A DNA stretch of 64,000 nucleotides from Ailurus styani (Eukaryota > Chordata > Mammalia > Carnivora > Ailuridae). Below the pieces are notes generated by a model, which made no database searches, was not told the DNA's origin, and was given only the letters and a program-made list of their open reading frames with translations. A program made the position numbers and the translations under genes. Where the stretch lies: positions 975,961-1,039,960 of the forward strand of contig LNAC01000347.1 in the NCBI GenBank assembly GCA_002007465.1, written 5' to 3'. Below are positions 57,841 through 64,000 of the stretch, one piece after another; the first letter of the stretch is position 1; the number at the start of each line of letters is the position of its first letter.

Positions 57841-58029
57841 TGACGTTTTCCAACCTTGCCTGGTCTTTGGTGTCACGGAGGCACTTACTAAAACCCCCTT
57901 CCCTCCACCTCACTCCACAGCCATGGACTTGGGATCGCCATGGGGAAGGGCCAGGTGTCCATATTTTTAACAAGCTGTCCCAGGTGTTGCTCAGCAAATT
58001 TGGCAATGAAGAGCACCAGAAGCATCACT

Positions 58030-58215
58030 TTCAAACTTGAGTGAACATTGGGATCACAGGGGAGCTTGTTAAAATGCAGATTCTTTTGTGTGACTCTTAA
58101 AGATACTGAAATAAGCCATCTGGGCCAGGGCTTATGGCCCAGATTACAGAATTACAGAAAATCCAATTTATTCTGTTGCTAGTGGGCAGAGGAATTTGAG
58201 AAATATTGACCTAAT
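58030..58215. repeat. MER5-like hAT remnant
   Basis: 'attgggatcacaggggagct' and 'tgttaaaatgcagattc' are MER5 type, decayed. Confidence 0.55.
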
Positions 58216-58216
58216 A

Positions 58217-58220
<4 letters not shown>

Positions 58221-58266
<46 letters not shown>
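58221..58266 (+). repeat. (GA)n microsatellite
   Basis: About 22 uninterrupted GA units. Confidence 0.97.
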
Positions 58267-58270
<4 letters not shown>

Positions 58271-58439
58271 TGCTTAAGTAATAAAATGGTTAGTTCTGGA
58301 AAAGACTCATTTTACAACAGCCTAAGGCAAATTGTATCATTTGGATTAAAGGAAGAATTTCCGCAAACATGGTGACAAATGGTTAGACCCAGACACAAGG
58401 ACAGGAACAGCTAACACATTAACAACAGAAAGGGGAGTG

Positions 58440-58760
58440 GGCACTCTTTTCCATACTACCCCATTAAGATCTTATCTTTCCAAGGTTCCTTGTGCTTGGC
58501 TTCCACCTGGAATTTTCTTTTCTCTTTGCCCATCTTCACTACTTAAAATTGCTCTCTCTTTAAGCCCCGGTTCAAAAGCACATCCTCTGCAAATGTTTCT
58601 CCCAGCTCTCTCTCATTCTCTTCTCATTCTCCTTCCTGTTGTTTGGACCTGTACTCAGGCACCTATCCCGTCTTACTTTGCTGTTCCCATTCCTTGTATA
58701 CCTCTGATTCACGCATCTCCTCTCCTTCGGCCAGGATCCTGACTAATTCCTTTTTGATTT
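58440..58760 (-). repeat. L2-like LINE remnant
   Basis: 'ccaggatcctgactaattcc' and 'ctttaagccccggttcaaaa' have the character of L2 3' sequence. Confidence 0.45.
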
Positions 58761-58854
58761 CCCACACCACCCAGTGAAGGCCTTTTGCACAGGAAGGCAG
58801 GAACAGAGAAAACCACCTCCACCACCCCCTCACTTAGAGAGCACTCACTGCATG

Positions 58855-58960
58855 CAGGTACTGTTCTCAGGGCTTTTACAGGTAGCTTGTATTAGAAATA
58901 CTCCTATTTTGCAGACGGAGGACACAGAGCACTGACTGAGAGGTGGTCACTTGTGGAAGG
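58855..58960 (-). repeat. MIR SINE (antisense, partial)
   Basis: 'ctattttgcagacggaggac' and 'tgcatgcaggtactgttctc' are MIR-like. Confidence 0.6.
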
Positions 58961-59049
58961 GTCTCCCTAGAAGCAATAGCTCTATAGGGGTCTGGAGTCA
59001 TGCCTGTAGGAGATCTGAGCTCTGTGTGTTAAGGGAAACTTTAAAACAC

Positions 59050-59245
59050 TGTAACCTCCAGATTGAGCAGGTCAGAGTCATCTGGAGGGCTTGCCCAAGC
59101 ACAGAAAGGCCAGCCCCACCCCCCCGAGTTTCTAATTCAGGAGGTCTTGGGGAGGATCTGAGAATTTGCATTCCTAACAGGTTCCCAGGTGATTCTGATG
59201 CTGCTTGTCTGGGGACCATACTTTGAGAACCACTGCTCTAGCTCA
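59050..59245. mobile_element. MER5A-like hAT element
   Basis: 'gtcatctggagggcttgccc', 'ctaattcaggaggtcttggg', 'aatttgcattcctaacaggt' and the end 'tttgagaaccactgctct' match MER5A closely. Confidence 0.85.
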
Positions 59246-62200
59246 ATGTTTCTGATGCTGAACAATTCAAAGGCAAGGCATTCGAGCTCACCATTTCATG
59301 CTGAGCTTCCTAAAAATGTGGAGGTAAGGAAAAAGAGTAAAGCCACACAAAGGCCAGGAAAATGTAAGTCCTCTTTAAGGGTACGATTGTAGGAGCTTTC
59401 ACCCATGAGGGTATAGACAGATGGTCAACACTCCAGAGAGAGGGAAACCTCCATGTGTGAGGTTACAAAGTTGCTAAATTACTAAGTCACTAAGGGTTTT
59501 CAGCCTGAAGAATTGTCTTTTTGTCTCCCAGATCTTACCCACAAACCTTAAGTGGAGTCTGGTGAAGAATGGATATAAAATGAAAGGAATGTTTTTCTTG
59601 GGAAAAACAGCCCAGCAGGAGGTTCACTGACTCACAGGCTCTTATATCATATTTGCAGAGGGATCGTAACAATAAATAACATAACATAATGTAATAATAC
59701 CAAATAATGATAAAGACCTTTAGATCCAAAAACTCTTCTTAATAGAAGTGCACCTATTACATCGAGTGAGTAGTAAGAATTGCTTAAGGTCCAGGGGACA
59801 TGTCAGAGAATCTGGTTCTTGTCCTAGTTTTCCAAAGAAATACATTGCTCAGGGACTTAGTTTCTTAGTTTTTAAAAAGATTTAACACTTCACATTGTTT
59901 TAATGGGGCTGTCTTTGGGGTCATCCGAAGAAATCACTCATTCAGTGATGGAATATTTGAGATAAATTACATATTAGAAATAAAGTCCTTTGAGTTGCTT
60001 TGAAGGAAATTTCAACATACACTCAAAGTATTTTACCAAGGCACTGAAAAGACAAGCTGAAAGTTCAAGGTCATGTGCTGTCAGATTTTCATGCATCACT
60101 CCAAAAACCCAAACTCTTCCTCAGGTAATTGACCAGCTCCTAGCGCCATTATGTCAGATCTCTCCCCTCGAGCGAGCTGAACTGTGTTTCACTGTCCCTC
60201 TGTCTCCACTCCCACCCTCCTTCCCCCTGCCTTTGCTTTGAGCCTCTCCCCCCCACCCCCCAGAAACAAGTCCACTGTCAGCATAGCCAACAAATCATTC
60301 CTACGTACGCACTGAAAGAGTGGGCAGGGGTGATTTCTCCCGTTTAACTCTTCCAGTGGTCCTCCCCCACCCATGTGATAAGCAGAATGTGGAGCTTCAC
60401 CTGCTCTCATAGACACTGCCGTGCTGGCTTCAGATGACAGAAGCAGATCGCCTGCAGGGCTTCCCAAAAATTCACAAAGAAAGCAAGACAGATGGGCAAG
60501 GCAGGAGCGGCCAGAGGACAATTAGAGGAGAAAGCGGCACCGGGAACAGCTCAGTACATACCTGGGGAAAAGTGGCAGGCGGGTCCCTCCTCCTCTGTGT
60601 GCCTTCGTCCCTGGCAGGCTTCGGCCCCATTGAGGTGTTTAGAGCATGGGTTGTTATTATTATTTTTTTCAGAGCTGGCAGTGTTGGCTTGCATTTCTAT
60701 GCCTTCCTGTCAGAATTCTCTCAAGGAAACAGCAGCTGGTGAGCTCAGAAATGTCAGTCAGAATCTTGGCCTAGTTTGGGGCCTTGAAGATTCTTACAGA
60801 AAGTTAAAAAGGTTTCTGGGCCAGTGTCTCCTTTGGGTTTTCCTTCTCTTGCTTCTCACCTTTTCCATCTTCTATTTTTTTTCTTTTTTTCATTTTTACC
60901 TCAGTAGCTAGCTACTTAAATTGCCTGTCTCTGTCTTACTGATGGTCCCCTCCTGGGTATGGCTGTGGGGCTTCTTCCAGCCTGGTGATTTTCGAAGCAT
61001 TTAACTAGTACCTGTGTGCGTCTTCCTTATTTTGTCTCCTCACTCATCCCCCGTTTTCTTTCCTTTTACTCTTCTCTTTTTAATCGCTATCCTTCTAGTC
61101 ACACACAGAGGAGCCATCTTTGTCTTCCTGTATATGTACCCCCAGCCCTGACGGTCTGTCATCTCTCAACTGTGCTCTGTCCACTCGTCTGTCTGTCTTT
61201 CTCTCAAGTCTGTCTTCTATTGTTGCCTTACTTCCTCTCGTGTCCTGTTTAGCTGCGACCTCGTGTCCCTTCCCCCCCCCTCTCCTCCTGCTCCTTGACA
61301 GCCTCACCCTCTGCCTTCTCCTGTCCCTGCTCTCCACGTGAGCCTCCTCCTTTTGTACTCCCCAGCCCTCTGCCCACCCCCAGCACACTCTCCACCTGTT
61401 TGTGTCTTTTAAGGGCCTTGGTCATATCCATGCCTTCTGTCCACCTCAATCACCACAGTGACGGGCGTCTGAAGGCTGTTAAATTACACCTCTTCAGCTG
61501 TCCCATGGCAAGGAGAAATGTCCTTTGCTAAATCCCTTTTCAGATAGGCAAATCTATATTAATACTTCTGTTAATGGAATATACCGAAACGAGGCATGTA
61601 TTATTTTAAAGAGTGAGAGCGTTAATTTTTGTCAAGTGAATGAATCCCCCCCATCTTTTCTGCTGGATTTCTTTTAGGCTATGTCAATACATCCCACTTC
61701 AGATATAGACATTTCAGTTTGCCCGTAACTTTTTTTTGGCCATTTTTCAAATGGGAGGGTGGCTGCAGGGAAGTTCTAGAAAATATGGCTAGTTTGGGGC
61801 TTAACTAGATTCAATAGCATCTATTTAGTGAGTGCCTGTCAATCCTGGTGTGCCATGCTGAGCACTGGAAATGAAGGCATGTCCATGTTCCTTTCTTTGA
61901 AAGACTTACACAGGTTCTTTTGGAAATAGAACCTATATCTAGAAAAAAAAAGAATATGACAATTGCAAAGTGATAGTGCAGAAAATAAGTACAGTTAGCA
62001 TTCAGAAGCAGAGATTGTTAAGTGGTGACCCGGGAGTGACCGCTTAATGGATGACATTGGGTTTCAGCTGTCACCTAAAGATAGGGAGGCTTGCATACCT
62101 GGAGGGGTGAGGGAAGGCCTTTCCTAGATGGGGGAATAGCTAGAGCAAAGGTATGGAAGCTGGAGTGTCCAGAGTGTTTCAGAAATACTAATTATTAACC

Positions 62201-62302
62201 TGTGGCTGGATCCAGTGCTTTGCAGAGGGGTCGCCCTGGGGAAAGCCATGGGCACGAAGCAGTTATTTTGAGAAAACATACTCATCGTAGGAAATATAGT
62301 TA
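59246..62302. other. Intergenic, no gene supported
   Basis: 60.8-61.4 kb is CT-rich (transcript-like pyrimidine runs). 61830-62240 is like an old LINE/DNA repeat. No exon, including none of PKHD1, is recognised. Confidence 0.45.
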
Positions 62303-62308
62303 TTTTTT

Positions 62309-62393
62309 TTTAAAGATTTTATTTATTTATTTGACACAGAGAGAGAGATTACAAGTAGGCAGAGGCTTAACCCACTGAGCCACCCAGGCGCCT
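62309..62393 (-). mobile_element. CanSINE with central deletion
   Basis: The tail part up to 'acaagtaggcagag' joins directly to 'gcttaacccactgagcc'. About 100 bp are missing between two GGCAGAG repeats. Confidence 0.88.
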
Positions 62394-62807
62394 CGAGTTT
62401 TCTTTTTTTAAAGGGTCCTTTAGGCCACACATTTATAAGTAACCTAATTTAAAAAGAGTAATGCTACGTCGGTATGATTTCTACAAGTTAAATGAATGTA
62501 AATTTGGATTCCTTGATAATCATCATCTGGAAAACCATGGTCTAAAATCTGTTACTATTGAATATAGAGAGAAATGGACATTTCTCTCCAATCCCAATAT
62601 TAAAATTCTCTTTCTTATTTAATTCTGGCATTTGTTATGAAGGTCTGCCATTAAAACTGCTCATCCCAATCATTCACAGTCTGTCTCCAGTTCTGTCTTA
62701 TTCATATAGCTTGTCCCAAATGTTAGTCAATACCATCTTTCCTCTTGTGGAAGGCTCAGTCCCAACATGACTGGATTAAGTATTTGTTTTAGGTCTATAT
62801 ACACTTT
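62394..62807. other. Intergenic spacer
   Basis: No gene or repeat recognised. Confidence 0.45.
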
Positions 62808-62845
62808 ACCATTATACTCCTTCCTTCCTCCCTCCCTTCCTTCCT

Positions 62846-63033
62846 TTTAAAGATTTTGTTTATTAGACAGAGAGAGAGAGAGAGAGAGAGTACAAGCAGG
62901 GGGAGCAACAGGCAGAGGGAGAAGCAGTTTCCCGCTGAGTGGAGACCCTGACGCAAGGCTTGATCCCAGGACCCTGGGATCATGAGCTGAACCAAAGACA
63001 GATGCTTAACCAACTGAGCCGCCCAGGTGTCCC
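62846..63033 (-). mobile_element. CanSINE (first of a tandem pair)
   Basis: Minus-oriented, preceded by a (TTCC)n tail. The pair as a whole is flanked by ACCATTATAC at 62808-62817 and 63234-63243. Confidence 0.9.
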
Positions 63034-63045
63034 TTATTTATTCCT

Positions 63046-63233
63046 TTAAGATTTTATTTATTTATTTGAGAGAGAGAGAGAGAGAGCGCACAAGCAGGGG
63101 GGAAGGAGAGGGAGAGGAAGAAGCAGATTCCCCACTGAGCAGGGAGCCCAACTTGGAGCTCAATCCAAGGACCCTGGGATCACTACCTGAGCCAAAGGCT
63201 GATGCTTAACTGACTGAGCCACCCAGGTGCCCC
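63046..63233 (-). mobile_element. CanSINE (second of a tandem pair)
   Basis: Minus-oriented, starting 12 bp after the first, within the same outer target duplication. Confidence 0.9.
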
Positions 63234-63294
63234 ACCATTATACCACTTTAAAATTCATTTTATAATTTTTTGTGTGTATGTATAAGTCTTGAAT

Positions 63295-63420
63295 TCACAG
63301 GACTATAAACTCCTGGAAGTCAGGTTTATACTCATTTTAATTTCTTCCCTTGTCTTTAGTATAAGGCACACAGTGTGCTCCTAATAAATATTTGTTAAGT
63401 AAACCACATAAAGGGTTTGC
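63295..63420 (+). repeat. L2 LINE 3' end
   Basis: 'ataaactcctggaagtcagg' and 'ctcctaataaatatttgtta' are the L2 3' terminus. Confidence 0.75.
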
Positions 63421-63603
63421 TAAAACTCTACAACAAAATATAAACCCACCAACCACCCCACTGATAGGAAGATAAACATCTTTTTAATGTTGTATCAATC
63501 TTTTAGTTCTTCTGAGATTTATCTATGGTCAAGAAAGGAAGTGATCTTAAGTAAAGGGCTTATCTCCATATAGAGTTATATTTTACATTTTCTTTCTTTT
63601 CTT

Positions 63604-63793
63604 TTAAAGATTTTATTTATTTATTTGAGAGAGAGAGATCAAGAAACAGAGAGCAGGAGCAGGGTGAGGGGCAGAGGAAGAAGCAGACTCCCTGCTGAGC
63701 AGGGAGCCCAATGTGGGGCTCAATCCCAGGACTCTGGGATTGTGACCTGAGCTGAAGGCAGATGCCTAACCGACTGAGCCACCCAGGCATCCC
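63604..63793 (-). mobile_element. CanSINE
   Basis: Minus-oriented older copy from 'taaagattttatttatt' to 'cacccaggcatccc'. Confidence 0.9.
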
Positions 63794-64000
63794 TATCCAT
63801 TGTCAAGTCACATTTTTGTGAGCCTCAAAGACTATTTGAGGTCTGTCAGAGAGGTACTGATACTCGAATTTGGGAGATGAACCATGAGAAGTTCAGAGTA
63901 GTTAGGGGATTTGCTGAGGGCTAAGTGGCTAATTATTGAAAAAAACTGATGAAACCCAAGTCCTGAAACTCCTAATCAATCCACACCCCCTTTTTTTTTT

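Noticed and set aside
54127..64000. Possible first exons of PKHD1
   Set aside because: No matching exon was recognised. Human spacing would put the gene tens of kilobases past the window end.

Overview
This window is vertebrate nuclear DNA from a carnivoran mammal, probably a caniform and perhaps a mustelid. The main evidence is about 33 copies of the tRNA-derived CanSINE family, each with a head like 'gcctgggtggctcag', a CT-rich body and an (AAATA)n AATCTT(A)n tail. Many copies belong to one young-looking type with a 'cacaagtaggcagagaggcag' body. The rest is old mammalian repeats (L1, L2, MIR, hAT-type DNA elements), microsatellites and unique intergenic DNA. Nothing prokaryotic, viral or CRISPR-like was seen.

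The only intact protein-coding gene is IL17A (interleukin-17A), on the minus strand at about 8.25-12.1 kb. It has three coding exons (12030-12056, 10391-10587, 8892-9129), which join to a 153-residue cytokine. Its TATA box, a proximal ROR-type site, an AU-rich 3' UTR and two poly(A) signals are all visible. About 4.6 kb upstream (16.7-17.3 kb) lies a cluster with a perfect ROR element, a second near-match, a RUNX core and a STAT motif. It sits where the Th17 enhancer CNS2 is known to lie in other mammals.

Farther upstream on the same strand are two muscle microRNA hairpins, pre-miR-133b (48281-48399) and pre-miR-206 (53019-53104). Both have mature sequences that match the known myomiRs. A strong splice acceptor 58 bp upstream of the miR-133b hairpin and a TATA-like motif about 300 bp upstream of miR-206 suggest the linc-MD1-type host transcript. 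The order IL17A / miR-133b / miR-206 matches the human chromosome 6p12 neighbourhood. IL17F and PKHD1, the next genes outward, would lie outside this window.

Between IL17A and the microRNAs, at about 32.1-32.95 kb on the plus strand, is one broken class II olfactory receptor gene. It has frameshifts, an altered DRY motif and a deletion that removes the TM6 region.

Other structures include a twin-primed (5'-inverted) L1 with a 15-bp target duplication, two back-to-back SINEs sharing one target site with three duplication copies, an inverted SINE pair 23 bp apart, and two N-flanked tandem duplications plus a 54-N gap that look like assembly artefacts. No undescribed biological system is evident. 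The most interesting biology is the co-located immune cytokine and muscle microRNA locus with its candidate control elements.
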